In this document: piece by piece, positions 52,975 to 63,916 of the stretch | How the letters are laid out: each line of letters begins with the position of its first letter | How positions within the stretch are numbered: position 1 is the first letter of the stretch | Translations under genes and position numbers: made by a program | Source of the DNA: Meloidogyne chitwoodi | Lineage: Eukaryota; Nematoda; Chromadorea; Rhabditida; Meloidogynidae | Reading direction: 5' to 3' | DNA: 64,000 nucleotides | NCBI GenBank assembly: GCA_015183035.1 | Contig: JACZZP010000008.1 | Coordinates: forward strand, 434,001-498,000 | Notes under the pieces: generated by a model | Told to the model about the DNA's origin: nothing | Databases searched by the model: none | Seen by the model: the letters and a program-made list of their open reading frames with translations, nothing else

Positions 52975-54393
52975 TAGAGTTGCTAAATCTTTAGCCTTTC
53001 AAAGTTAGTTGATTTTATTTTTTTTTATTATTTATTGTTAGATTTGAAATATATATTTAGGGCTGGAATTTGAGGAGATTTTTTGATCTTTTCTGCTTGA
53101 CTAAAAATATTTTTTATTATTTTTATGTTTAAAATTGTGTGAAAAAGTTGTCTCAAGCAAATTTGAAAAGACAAAAAACCCAAATTCTAGCCCTTTTAGT
53201 TTTTTGTGAGATATTATTGATGTAGATATTGGGCCAAAATTTTAATTATTTTTTGGATTATTATTGATTTTTTAATTTAATTTTAAAGGAAAAATGGCCC
53301 AATTTCTACATTAAAGCCCCATTTTTCATATTGAATCCATTATTCCCGTCATAATCATTTAAAACATTCCAAAATTAAAATCCCATAAATTTCCTTTGTT
53401 TTTGCACCTCAAAAGGCGTTATGTCCAACAAATAATTAGTGAAAAGAATATTTTAATTTTAAAATTTGATAATTTTTAATATTTTGCATATAAACTAGTC
53501 TAGTATTTTATTTAAAATTTGACACAGAATATCCAAATTATTTGATTAAAAGAGATAAAACAAAAAATTCTTATGCTTCTGTTATATTCTTTTATATTAT
53601 CTTCTATAAACCCTTCTGAGCAATATTCCATTACTAATGTAAAAGGCTTTGAATCAAGAGTAATTCTTCAATTTTTATCAATAATTCTTCATTTTTATTA
53701 ATAATGGAAGAATTACTCTTGATTCAAAGCCTTTACATTAGTAATGGAATATTGCTCAGAAAGGGCTATAGAAGATAATATAAAATAATATAAGCATTAG
53801 AATTTTTTGTTTTATTTTTTTAATCAAATAATTGGATATTAATGTTTCAAATTTTAAATAAAATATTAGATTAGTTTATATGCAAAATATTAAAAATTAG
53901 CTAAATTTTAAAGTTAAAATATTCTTTTACTCATTATTAGTTGGACATATTATAACGCCTCACCATTCATCTCAAAAATATTATTATTAATATATGCTTT
54001 AATCGCTAGTCCCTTTTTTAATAAAAAAATATTTTGTCAATTTTAAACACTCGAAAATTCTGAGAAATTTAAAAAAAATAAAAATATGCAGGTGTATAAT
54101 TTGTGGCATTTATTTTTCCCCATGACATTTAAAAAAGTAGCTAAAAAATTTTTTTTATTTTTTAAAATTCTCGAATTTAGCAACTTTTTTTAATATTTTG
54201 CATATCATCAACCTATCAATTTTGATTTTTTTTAATTTTAATATTGTCACACGAATATCCTATTATTTGATTAATTAATTTTTTTTAGTTTTCTTTAAAT
54301 AAACAGTGCTAGATTTGATAAATTTATTCGTCATCATTTCCACATAAAAAAAATTTAAAAATAAATAAACTTTAAAAAATTCAAAAAATAATT
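52975..54393. other. Convergent 3' intergenic region
   Basis: Between the stops of the RSBN1-like gene (plus) and the SPRY gene (minus). Apart from the large hairpin at 53412-53962 it holds only AT-rich sequence with TTGGGCCAAAATTTTAAT / AAATGGCCCAATTTCTAC near 53232 and 53290. No gene seen. Confidence 0.6.
53412..53962. mobile_element. Large foldback element with about 250-bp arms
   Basis: Ends AGGCGTTATGTCCAAC and GTTGGACATATTATAACGCCT; inner landmarks mirror each other: ATATAAACTAGTCTAGTATT / AATATTAGATTAGTTTATAT, GATTAAAAGAGATAAAACAA / TTGTTTTATTTTTTTAATCA, CTGAGCAATATTCCATTAC / GTAATGGAATATTGCTCAG, and CTTTGAATCAAGAGTAATTC / GAATTACTCTTGATTCAAAG. The loop is only about 35 bp. No coding potential. 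Transcription through it would give a long hairpin. Confidence 0.92.
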
Positions 54394-57300
54394 TTAAATA
54401 TTGCTTGAAATATTGTAACAAAAAGGTTTTTCTTTTAAATTGTTCCCAAAATTAATTTTAACAGAACAGGAAAGCAATCCAATAAAAGGACATAAAACAT
54501 CGTCTTTCTCGTTCAACAAAATTTCGACACCTTTAAAAAAAAAAATTTTTTAGAAATTTACAAAAATTGCTTTTAAACATACCAATTTTAGTCCCATTTT
54601 TTGTAAAAAATGTATAAGGTTTTGCATGCAAGTCTTTTCTAGGTGGATAAACAAGTCCATAACCAAAAACATCATTATCCTCCCATGAGAATTTTTGATA
54701 TTCTAACCAATTATTCGAATTATTACACAAAAAAATATTTGCATTAGTACCACACAGACCAATTCCTGCATAACAACTGAAAAAAAGTAGTGAAAACTTT
54801 CTAGTTTAGGTACACACCCCATTTATTCGCAAGGATATTTTACACCAAAACTGATTTAAAGAAAATATTCTTTTGCGAATAAATGGGGGTGTGTAAAGCT
54901 ATTTTTCCATTCAAATTTTTAATTATAAAAATACTAGTTTAGGTACACACCCCATTTATTCGCAAGGATATTTTACACCAAAACTGATTTAAAGAAAATA
55001 TTCTTTTGCGAATAAATGGGGTGTGTAAAGCCACATTTCCATTCATATTTTTAATTATAAAAATAAACTTACATTTTATCCGTTTCCTTTATCATTGTAA
55101 CTTCGAAATAATATAAAGAATATTTTTTTAAATAGGAACAAGCTTTAGTATATTTACATAAAGCATTTAATTGAATCCATTTATTTTTTCCTAAATTATT
55201 TATTAATTATTTAAAGTATAAAGAAAACCGCAACTTATATGCAGTTTAGGTACACACGCCCCATTTATTCGAGAAAAAGAGAAGACAACACGCCCCATTT
55301 ATTCGCAAGAAAAAATTTTACAAAAAATGAATTGAATAAAATAATTTATTGCGAATAAATGGCTTTTGTACCAAAACTAGAAAGTTAAAAAAACCTTGTT
55401 CAACAATATGATATTTAACATCATTTCCATCTTTATTCAGGTTAATATATCCATTTTTAGACAAACAAAAGCCATTAACAAAATTTGAATTTATACACTT
55501 ATTTTCACAACAAGTGTATTGATCGTTAATTTTACCCAATTTATTTGTAATCTTTACAAAACTCTGAAAAACAAAAAATTTATTTTTTTTTAGTTAATTA
55601 AACTGACCATTGTAACTCCATTTTGCACCAATTCATTGGTTAATTTTCTTTTTTTTAAAGCCAAATTATTATTTTGATAGCAAATACTTTTTAATTTTGT
55701 TATTTTTTTACTTGCTTCAATTTGAACATTCTAAAAATTTTAATAAAGTCAGAGTCCAGAACTTGGTCAGGTACACACTCCATTTATTCGCAAGAAAATA
55801 TTGTACAATCAAAAATGACTTGGACAAAATATTTTCTCGCGAATAAATGGGGTGTTACCTAACTAAAGGAACAAGTTCCGAGAGTCCTTATAACGAGATT
55901 TAACTTAGTTTATAACAGAAAATTCTCAATTTATTTCAAAACACTTTAAAGTAAACCTTAATTTCCTGGTCAAAACGCTGTTTTATTAGTGTTTTTTCAA
56001 GTTCAAATTGAGAAATAATTTCATTTGCTTCAGTCAATTTTTTGTAAAGTTCAAGTTCATTTTTCCCAATTTCTTCATTCTTTTCCCTCAACAATTTATT
56101 TTCACTTCGTAAAATTTCCAATTCTTCTCTAATTTGATGGTCTACTCCAAAAGAGACATTTTTCATTTCTGAATTATTTTTCGTCTTATTTTCATTAATA
56201 AATGTCAAGAATAATTGTTGAAAATTATTGCTTTGTTCCAACATAATTTTCTGAATTTTTTAAAAATTTGAATTAGAAAAAAAATTTTTCTATCACGAGG
56301 CTTCGAACCTCCTTTAAAAAATTAAAAGAATTTTCATTTAACAAAATATTCAAGTAAATAAAAAAATTAAAAATATAAACCTGATCATTATTCTTTTCAG
56401 TCAATGATTTAATTTTTTCCTGCATTTGTTGAATGAAAGGATGCTTTTCTAGGTCTTTAGTTTTAACAAATTTATTCAAAGAACCAGCAAGAGTCGATAC
56501 TTGTTTTGATGGATTTTGCTAGAAAGAATAAAAAATATTATTTTGGGTTTAAACATAAAGAAATAATTAAAAAAATTTTTTTAAATGTCTAATTCAGTCA
56601 TAGGCTTTAATAGAGAGCAAACTAGTGCAGTAAAAATCAATTTACACAAGATAGATTCGAACCCTTCACGTCGTCAAAACGATTCAAGAATTTTCCAACT
56701 TAACCAACTGGGAGGTATCTTTAATTCTTTAAACTTGCCTTATCAACTTCTCGTGAAAGCAATTCATGAGCAAACTAAATTAAAATTTATTTAATTTGTA
56801 AACTTTTCAAACCTCCAATCTCTGAATACGCCCCTGAAAACATTCCATTTGTGATTCCAAAGAAATACATGAATCACTTGGAGATATATTAGGTACTTTT
56901 TTACCCATTCCAGGGAGAGAATTGTTGTCTAAAAAATTAAAAAATATTTAAATTTTAAAAAATGCAAAAATCGATATTCTTTACATTTGGGCACAAAGTC
57001 CGCACTTTTTATTATAATTTTTAAACTAAACCCTTTAACAAAATTAATATTATTACTTGCGGACAAAAACATGCAGATTTTTGTGCCCAAAAGTAAATCC
57101 AAAAATTTTTTAAAAAAAAGGCTAGAAATAAAAAAACAAGCAAACGTCTCTTCAGAGAATGTTTTCTACTTAAAGTGTTCAAATAATACTTGTTTTATAA
57201 GCCAAAAGCTTTTGATATTCATCTGAAGTGTTTGAAGAAATATCAACATCTTTTTGATTTGGATCCTTTTGAATTGGATTATTATTTTGCCCAAAATTTC

Positions 57301-57515
57301 CACAATCCGTATAAGCTAAATCATTTGTCAAACTTTCTTTTTTAATGTCTTAAAAATAAAGTAAAAATTAAATTAATTTAAATTAAAAAAAAACCAAAGT
57401 GTCGTTTCTCCTCTGGAATTGACAAAGAAATATCAGATGTGCTTTGTTGCTGTTGAGTTAAAATTGAAGGCCATTTTCTTACCTTTGCAAGTGGTACTAA
57501 ATTTGTCTTAGACAT
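54394..57515 (-). CDS. Coiled-coil plus SPRY-domain protein
   Basis: Starts MSKTNLVPLAKVRKW (57515). No signal peptide. The N-terminal third is polar (LTQQQQSTSDISLS); the middle is coiled coil (MQEKIKSLTEKNND, IREELEILRSENKLLREKNE, ELYKKLTEANEIISQFELEK). The C-terminal part is a SPRY/B30.2 domain: YTCCENKCINSN, YYFEVTMI, CYAGIGLCG, WEDNDVFGYGLVYPPRKDLH, YTFFTKNGTKIG and the end CPFIGLLSCSVKINFGNNLK with EKPFCYNI, which is very like the end of RanBPM-type SPRY and cyst-nematode SPRYSEC domains. Unlike SPRYSEC effectors it has no secretion signal and a coiled coil in front, so a cellular protein-interaction role is more likely. At least nine exons; stop at 54394. Introns hold four CCCATTTATTCGCAAG foldbacks and tRNA-like sequences. 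Confidence 0.8.
54805..55035. mobile_element. Two tandem copies of the CACCCCATTTATTCGCAA MITE
   Basis: The block CTAGTTTAGGTACACACCCC to GGGGTGTGTAAAGC plus the flank CATTCAAATTTTTAATTATA occurs twice in direct order (about 54808-54940 and 54940-55072) with a few differences. Each is a foldback of about 75 bp. It looks like a tandem duplication including flanking intron, not two insertions. Confidence 0.88.
55245..55375. mobile_element. MITE, CCCCATTTATTCGCAAG family, doubled left end
   Basis: TTTAGGTACACACGCCCCATTTATTCG is followed by a second CACGCCCCATTTATTCGCAAG before the right arm TTATTGCGAATAAATGGC. A nested or repeated left arm. Confidence 0.75.
55765..55855. mobile_element. MITE, CATTTATTCGCAAG family, SPRY gene intron
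   Basis: Arms CACTCCATTTATTCGCAAGA and TCGCGAATAAATGGGGTG, followed by AACTAAAGGAACAAGTTCCG and CCTTATAACGAG, a piece like the CTCGTTATAAG element at 10505-11385. Confidence 0.82.
56284..56312 (-). pseudogene. tRNA-like fragment (T arm only), SPRY gene intron, sense
   Basis: On the minus strand GGAGGTTCGAAGCCTCG, a paired T arm with box B, but no box A at tRNA distance. Probably a tRNA 3' fragment. Confidence 0.4.
56646..56720 (-). pseudogene. tRNA-like sequence 8, SPRY gene intron, sense
   Basis: On the minus strand: CTCCCAGTTGGTTAAGTTGG (box A-like), a TTGAATCGTTTTGACG middle and GGGTTCGAATCTATCTTGTG (box B). Lies in the intron 56522-56812. Confidence 0.65.
56985..57092. mobile_element. 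MITE, AAAGTCCGCA family, SPRY gene intron
   Basis: Arms TTTGGGCACAAAGTCCGCAC and TGCAGATTTTTGTGCCCAAA around about 60 bp. Confidence 0.8.
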
Positions 57516-58037
57516 TACTATATATTTTGTACTTGCTAAAAAATAAATAAAAAATAGTAAAATATAATGCAATAAATAAAATTAAAAAAAAAGGAAGAAA
57601 AAACCAATTTAATAAATCAGAAAAATTAATAAAATTACTAAAAATTAAAAGTTCAAATTTTGCTAAAAAATCAAAAAATATTTCTTTTTTCTCTAACCGT
57701 CTCTTTTTGCTCAACACTCTCTCGTCAAAACACACCATAAATTTCCGTGTCCAGACATTTCGTCGAACAAAATTGCACGACATTTCGTCCCAACGGCAAA
57801 AAATCGTGGGCTAGGATAAACGAAATGTAGTTTTTTGTCGTAGAGGCGAAATGTCGTGCAATTTTGTTCGACGAAATGTATAGATTCCTAAATTTCTCCT
57901 CTTTAAAAAATGACTAACTTTTTTCATTTTTTCCAGAGATTTTTTTTTAATATTAAATATTATTGATGATTAATAATTTAATTTTTTCCTTTTTAGATTG
58001 TTATCTGTTTTATTAAATTTAAAAAAAAATAAAAAAA
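57516..58037. promoter_or_regulatory. Divergent upstream region with a GACATTTCG MITE
   Basis: Lies between the ATGs of the SPRY gene (minus) and the coiled-coil gene (plus). The MITE at 57747-57885 (GTCCAGACATTTCGTCG to CGACGAAATGTATAG) occupies its middle, so it splits or forms part of both promoters. The last part before the plus-strand ATG is a TTTTTAGATTG acceptor-like stretch. Confidence 0.5.
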
Positions 58038-61000
58038 ATGGGAAATGAAGCAGATGAAGTTCTTTTATCTTTTGTACGGTTTTTTGTAAATTAAATTAAT
58101 TTTATTAAATTAAAAAAAAATATAGATGAATCTCTTAACAGCAGAATTACAAATTGAAGAAATTTTTTCGTTCGATGAAGTGCGTTATTTGCTGCCAATT
58201 TTGATTAAAATGATGTAACTTAATTTTTAGTATTTTTTTTTTAATTTTATTATTTTTGGGGTACCTTTTTACGCTGATTTTATTAATCTCTAAATTTCTT
58301 TTCTTGGAACACATTTTTAAATCTAATTAAAAGAAAACTAATTTTAATTCTTCGATGGACGGACTTTTCGATATTTTATTTTTGAGGGCCTAAACTTAAA
58401 TTTAATTAAAAATAAAAAAAAAAATTTTTCCAGTCAAACTGGCGAGCTAACCTTCAAATGTGATTTTAATTTTACATTTAAAGATGCCTTTGAATTTATT
58501 AAAAATGATTTTGGAGAAAAAGCTGTTCAACTTTTAAAGCCTGAAATTGCAGATGAAGAGGGGGATAAACAGGAAATTGAAAATGTTTTTTTTTATTTTT
58601 TTTAAATTAATTTTAAATTTTTTTAAAGATTGTATTTGCCCTTTTGTTCATTTTTAAAGGCAAACAGAGGAACAAATTTGACAAAATTTGTGAAAAATTG
58701 GATGGAAAAATTTTTACAAAAATGATGGAAATGGTAAAAGGGTATTTTTATTTTAATTGGGAATTTTTTTGTTTTTTTTTTAAAGAATTTTATTAACTAA
58801 AATTAAAATAAGTAATTACTAGAATTGTCTCTTAATAATTAATTTCCTTAAAAGTTTTTTTCATGTCCAGACATTTGGTCCCACTCTATTGCACGACGTT
58901 TCGTCCCAACGGCAAAAATCGTGGCTCGGGTAAACGAAAAGTAGTTTTTTTGCCGTAGTGGCGAAATGTCGTGTAATATTATTTGACGAAATGTACAGGT
59001 CACTTTTTTTAATTTTAAAAATTCTAAAAATTCTAAATTTTTTTTTAATTTTTTTTTAAATTTTTAAAAATTTTTTTTCAGTTAAAAATTTTGGAAAATT
59101 TTGACAATTCTTCTCCAATACCTTTTTCTTCAATTTTGACTGATTTTTCTTCTCAACATTTAGGAACAAATGTTCAAATATTTTCTTCTTCTTTTCAACA
59201 AAAAGAAAATAATCAAGAAATTAATCTTTATAAAATTAAAGCAACAGAATTTGAAATTAAATATAAACAAGTTGAATTAATTAATAACAAATTAAATGAA
59301 CAGCTTGGAAATGCTCAAAATGATTTTATCGACTTGGAAAATAACTTTGAAAATTTAAAACAGGCTGAGATTGAAAAGGTTTAATTTTTTAAATTTTGGG
59401 GAATTTTCGGAGACTTTTTTATTAATTAAACCTTTATAAATTCCTCCCCTGATTTTGGAATATTCTTCATCGGAAAAAATTCATCACAAAATTATTAGAA
59501 AATTTAAATTAACTTTTTTTAAACAAATTTTGGCACCGAACTGGGAGGGGGCTACCGAAAGTACCAAAAATAATTTTAAAAATTAATTTCTTTTTTAATT
59601 AAAGCAGGGATCGATAGATCTTTTAAATATTCAATTGAGAGAAATTACAGATGAACTTGAAACTAGTCGTTATAATAATTCACAGCTTTCGAGGGAATTA
59701 AAGTCTTTAAATGACCGTCATACCCGTGCCTTTCAAAAATCTGCTAATGATTTAAAATCGAAGGAAGATGAAGTTAGGCTACTTTATTTCAGGTTTCTTT
59801 TTTTGCTTTTCGTAGTTGCCCGGTACTTTTTTCTTTTGGGAACTAAAGTCCGCAATTTTTGTCCGCAACTTTTTATTCTTAAATTATTATTTTGGAGGCA
59901 TAAAATCAACATTTTTTTTTATTCTCCCTAATAAAAAAAGATTAATAAAACTGAATGGAAAACTGCCCACTAATAGGATCGTTGATTATCTATATTTTAT
60001 AATAAAAAGTTGCGGACAAAAATTGCGGACTTTAGTCGCCAAAAGAAAAAAGGTACCGAGGGTATACTCAAAAAGAATTATTATATTTTTTAAAATTAAT
60101 TAAAAAAATTTAATTTCTTTTTTAAAGATTAGATGCTTTAATTAAGCAAATAACTGAAAAAGATTCTTTGGAAAATAAATTAAAATTTTTGGAACAACAA
60201 ATTTCTAATCAACAGGGGACTATAGGAGAGCTAAGGATTGGGTTTGAACAAGCTCTCGATAGAGCTAATATTGTAAGAGAGAGACTTTAATTTAAATATT
60301 TTTTCAACTTTAAAATTTGTGTCCGCAAGTTTTTTTGCGGATAAAAATTTTGTCCGCAAAAAACTTGCGGATAAAAATATTTTTATTAAAAATTTATTTA
60401 AAAAAAAATAAATTTTATTAATTTTAGGCAGAAACAGAATTACTTAAATTTAAAAGGCTGCAAATTAATAATATTAGCAGAGAAGATGATGTTATTAACT
60501 CTCAAAATGGTTTTTTTATTTTTTCAAAAAAATTTAAAACTTTTTTTAATCGAATTTTTTTTTAATTTGAAATTTTATTTTTTTAGATTCGGATAATTCA
60601 ATTTCTCTTCATGATGATTTAAATTCCTGCCGTATAACGGAAAATCATAGGTTTTTTTCTATTATTTGCTTTAAAATATTTTTTCCTTTTAATTTCTAAT
60701 TATTTTTTTAAATAATTAATCCAGTTGTGTTTGTGGTGTAGTGCATTATTGTTAACTTTTGCTTTTGAAAGGGTCGGGGTTCGAATCCCATTAGGGTTAA
60801 TTTAATTTCTTTTTGACTGTTTGTTCAATTTTAATTTTTTTTTAATTTTTAAAATTTATTTTTACATTAAAAAAATTTTTTCTGATCATTTTTAATATTT
60901 TTTTAAAATAATTTTTCAATTTTAATTTACTATATCTTTTAAGTGATTTGTTAAATTCATTTGACCATTCACAAAGTGGAGAATTCGCAAAATTAAAAAC

Positions 61001-63133
61001 TCGTTTAGAGTTGATCCAATATGAAAAAAAAGAGTTGGAAAAATCGTTAGTTTTATTATTTTTAAGAGCTTTTTAAAAAAATTTTTTTTTAATTTTTTAG
61101 AAATGAAGAATTTAAAATAAAATTGGACGAATTTAATAATTCCCAGTCTCATTCAATTTTGGAAAAAGCAAAGGAAATTGAAAGATTTAAACAAGAATGT
61201 GAAACATATCAAAATGAATTGAAAAGGACGCAACAAAAAGAAGCTAATTTGTTGGAAAAAAATAAAAATATTGAAGGTTTTTTTTAATTTTATAGGAGTA
61301 GTAAGGTCGTTTTGGTGCGAGTTGGTATCTTTCCTTTGTTTATAAAATTGTTGGTCCTCTGTTTAGATCGCTTAAATTTTGTGAAAAAATTTTAAAAAGG
61401 ATTTTCTAATTTTTCTAAAAATTTTAGAATTTTTGGAGGCATTTTTACAATTTTTCAAAATGTCAATTTTGAAAAATGTTAAATTTTTTTAACATTTTTT
61501 TTTAAAATAAATAGTCAAATTTTTTAATTATAAGTAGAGAAATTAGTCAACTTTATTTTAAGTATTTTATTGACTAATTATATTCTTGACACTTTTCTCG
61601 CACCAAAACGACCTCAACTTTATTTTCATTTTTTCAAATTTTTAAAATTTGTAGAAGAAAATATTCAACTAAAAAATAACATAAAAAGACTAGAAGAATC
61701 AATAGATAAAGCTTCTCAAGTAATTTGTGAATATAGTAATGCTTATAGTGAATGTTCTTCTTCTTCAGCTGTAGATTATTTACAAATTAAACATGAATTG
61801 AATAAATTACAAACAGAAAATGAGAGATTAATTTCAAAAATGGATCAAACAAGGCATGAGGCAACGCAAGAACAAAGATTAATTACACAACATTGGTATC
61901 AATCGGTTTGTGATTTTTTGTATTTTACTGTTCTGCCCCATTTCGGTGCCAAAGTACTTGTGTAGTTTGTCCACCAATAAAAATATATAATTTATCGTTA
62001 GAAGAAAAATGGACATTTTGTCAATAACAAATTGTCAGTGTTGTAGAAACACTGACATGAAGTTTCTAATAAAAATAATTCAAAATATTTATTCAGTTTA
62101 AAATTTAATATAAATTTAGCAATGTTGTTAAAAATATAATATTAAATAAGAAAAATTAATTGTTGGGATATTTCTTCTTTATTAGGATATATTTATTGGG
62201 ATATGTTTATTAGCATCGGACATAGGATGCTTTTTAGGAATGAACACATAGGACTGTTCATAATCTCGCCTAAATCATTTTCTTAGAAAAATATATATAG
62301 CTGGAAAAAAGGCGCCATAGGAATGTAAAAACAAAAGAAAAAAGGGGAACAAAGTTTATAAAAGCAATAGTTGTTAGTCTTTTGATTAAGATGAAGCGCA
62401 CAGATTATATGTTTAAACTTTTTATGGGAAAGGAAGGATGATTAATTTTATGTAGGAAAAATAAGTATTAAGGCAAAGTCAGGGGATCAAAGTTTTACAT
62501 TTAAATTCGCGATTGTCGCGACAGTGTTTTGTATTTTTGTTTAAAAAAAATACTGGCAAAATGTCCATTTTTCTTAATGACAAATTATTATTTTTTCGGT
62601 AAAGGTCCTTTCAGAGTAGCCGTTTCAGAGTGTAAGGAAAAAGAACAAATTTATAGTTGTACTCTAAATCGTCCCCTTAAAACCGTACTCTGAATCGGCT
62701 ACTCTGAAAGGACCCCTACTCTAATTTTTTGGTGGACGTAAACTACACAAGTACTTAAAATTTGAATTCTCGTTTTATATTATAGAGTAAATTCTCTATT
62801 GAAAACTCTTAACTAACACTTGTACAAATTAAACTAAATTTTTCCACTAAATTTTAATCTTTTTTTTTTTAAAAAAAGCAACTCGATTTATTCAAAGCAA
62901 GACATTATTATGGTGCTCCAAGTTGTTCAATGTCAAGTAGTATGCGTTCTTCATTAATTGACAATAATAATTGTCGTTCAACAACACCAAATAATAATAA
63001 TAATCAACAAATATCATCACCACCACCTTTAGATGAAAATAATAAAAATTCTTCTTCTTCTCAACAAAAAAGTTTTTTTAAACGAACAGATATGGGTAAT
63101 ACAACAAATTTTAATTATTCTCCTCATAGATAG
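58038..63133 (+). CDS. Long coiled-coil protein with short N-terminal helical domain
   Basis: Starts MGNEADEVLLSF, then NLLTAELQIEEIFSFDEVRY, FTFKDAFEFIKNDFGEKAV: a short globular helical region (about 90 residues). The rest is coiled coil with heptads over many exons (59091-59375, 59606-59790, 60127-60270, 60430-60508, 60590-60650, 60940-61045, 61103-61275, 61650-61905), e.g. KQVELINNKLNEQLGNAQND, REITDELETSRYNNSQLSRE and HELNKLQTENERLISKMDQT. After HWYQS a 970-bp intron leads to the last exon (62878-63133), which is polar: LFKARHYYGAPSCSMSS, Ser/Thr/Asn/Pro-rich, ending NFNYSPHR. The layout (small helical head, long coiled coil, short disordered tail) resembles LIN-5/NuMA-type or Hook-type adaptors, but I cannot place it with certainty. 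Confidence 0.7.
58863..58998. mobile_element. MITE, GACATTTCG family, copy 3
   Basis: TGTCCAGACATTTGGTCCCA to TTTGACGAAATGTACAGG with the inner words CACGACGTTTCGTCCCAACG, AAACGAAAAGTAGTTTTT and GGCGAAATGTCGTG, following copy 2 (57747-57885) nearly throughout. It lies in an intron of the coiled-coil gene. Confidence 0.85.
59840..60045. mobile_element. MITE, AAAGTCCGCAA family, coiled-coil gene intron
   Basis: Long arms: TTTTCTTTTGGGAACTAAAG, TCCGCAATTTTTGTCCGC on the left and GCGGACAAAAATTGCGGACT, TTAGTCGCCAAAAGAAAA on the right, about 200 bp overall. Best preserved copy of the family in the window. Confidence 0.9.
60724..60799 (+). pseudogene. tRNA-like sequence 9, coiled-coil gene intron, sense
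   Basis: TGTGGTGTAGTGCATTATTG (box A), a CTTTTGCTTTTGAAAGG anticodon-arm-like hairpin and GGGGTTCGAATCCC (perfect box B with paired stem). The acceptor stem is not clear. Confidence 0.7.
61300..61614. mobile_element. Foldback element with GGTCGTTTTGGTGCGAG ends
   Basis: Left end AAGGTCGTTTTGGTGCGAG (about 61304), right end CTCGCACCAAAACGACCTC (about 61596), separation about 310 bp. Inner sequence is AT-rich with AATTTTTC words. Lies between two coiled-coil exons. Confidence 0.85.
61945..62755. mobile_element. Element with AAGTACTTGTGTAGTTT ends, carrying a nested foldback
   Basis: Ends AAGTACTTGTGTAGTTTGTC with CACCAA and, on the right, TTGGTGGACGTAAACTACAC with AAGTACTT; about 810 bp in the last intron of the coiled-coil gene. 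The inner sequence has GGACATTTTGTC/GCAAAATGTCCA pieces. Nested at 62605-62718 is a second foldback with arms GGTCCTTTCAGAGTAGCCG and CGGCTACTCTGAAAGGACC. No transposase. Confidence 0.85.
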
Positions 63134-63718
63134 AATTGGTTGAATAAAAAAGACTTTTTATATAAAAATGACTCAAAAGTGTGTCCCAAAAAACATTTTT
63201 TTTTAATTATTGTATTTTTATTGAAAGTTTTTTTTGGATATTTATTTTAATTTATTTTAAAAACACATAGAGGAGATGTATTTAAATATTATAATTTTAA
63301 AAAAGATTCTAATCGTTTTAATGTAATAAAGATTTTTTTTCGACTTATTTTTATAAATTAAAAGTTAAAAAGTTTAACTACATTTATAGCTTTTAAAAAA
63401 TTACATGAAAAAAATTAACTTTTGAAACCTTTTTTTTTCTTTAAAGTTGTACAAAATTCTTTAAAGTCGGTCGCTCTCTTCTGCAGATCACCTTAAATTA
63501 ATTTTTAGTATTTTTATAAAATTAAATTTCCGAAAAATATACAAATTAGTCTGGACATTAGAGTCTGAAACTTAATTCTTAGAAAATCTACCAAAACCCT
63601 TTACAAGGTTTTAAACACTTTTAAAGATGTTTTACTTTTATACTTTAAATTTAAAAATTTAATTCCCTTCCCAAAAATTATAAATATAAACCTCAACACA
63701 TTTTCTTTGTTTTCTTCA
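63134..63718. other. Convergent 3' intergenic region before TMA7
   Basis: AT-rich; the AATGTAATAAAG near 63320 is a plausible polyadenylation signal of the coiled-coil gene. Nothing else recognised. Confidence 0.55.
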
Positions 63719-63916
63719 CTACTTCTTTCCACCAGACTTTTTAATTCCTCCACCAATTAATCCTTTGTTACCTTTTGCCTTTTCTGCCAATTCTTTAATT
63801 TTCTTTTGTTGCTCCATTTGCTCCTGTTTAAATTTTATATCATCTTCAGTAACTTGTTTTTCTTCTGCTTTAGGTTTCTTTAAAGGTTTTGCCTTTCCTC
63901 CTTGACGAGAAGACAT
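63719..63916 (-). CDS. tma7: TMA7 (translation machinery-associated protein 7)
   Basis: Single exon, 65 residues, very basic. MSSRQGGKAKPLKKPKAEEK at the start, DDIKFKQEQMEQQKKIKELA in the middle and GLIGGGIKKSGGKK at the end follow eukaryotic TMA7 (CCDC72) almost throughout; the usual length is 64 residues. TMA7 associates with ribosomes in yeast; its exact role is not settled. The ATG is followed directly by the conserved N terminus, so the start is safe. Convergent with the coiled-coil gene. Confidence 0.93.
   Translation of the reverse strand: MSSRQGGKAKPLKKPKAEEKQVTEDDIKFKQEQMEQQKKIKELAEKAKGNKGLIGGGIKKSGGKK

Noticed and set aside
58038..63133. Firm LIN-5/NuMA assignment for the coiled-coil gene
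   Set aside because: Only overall layout supports it; coiled coils match many proteins by composition, and no diagnostic motif was recognised.
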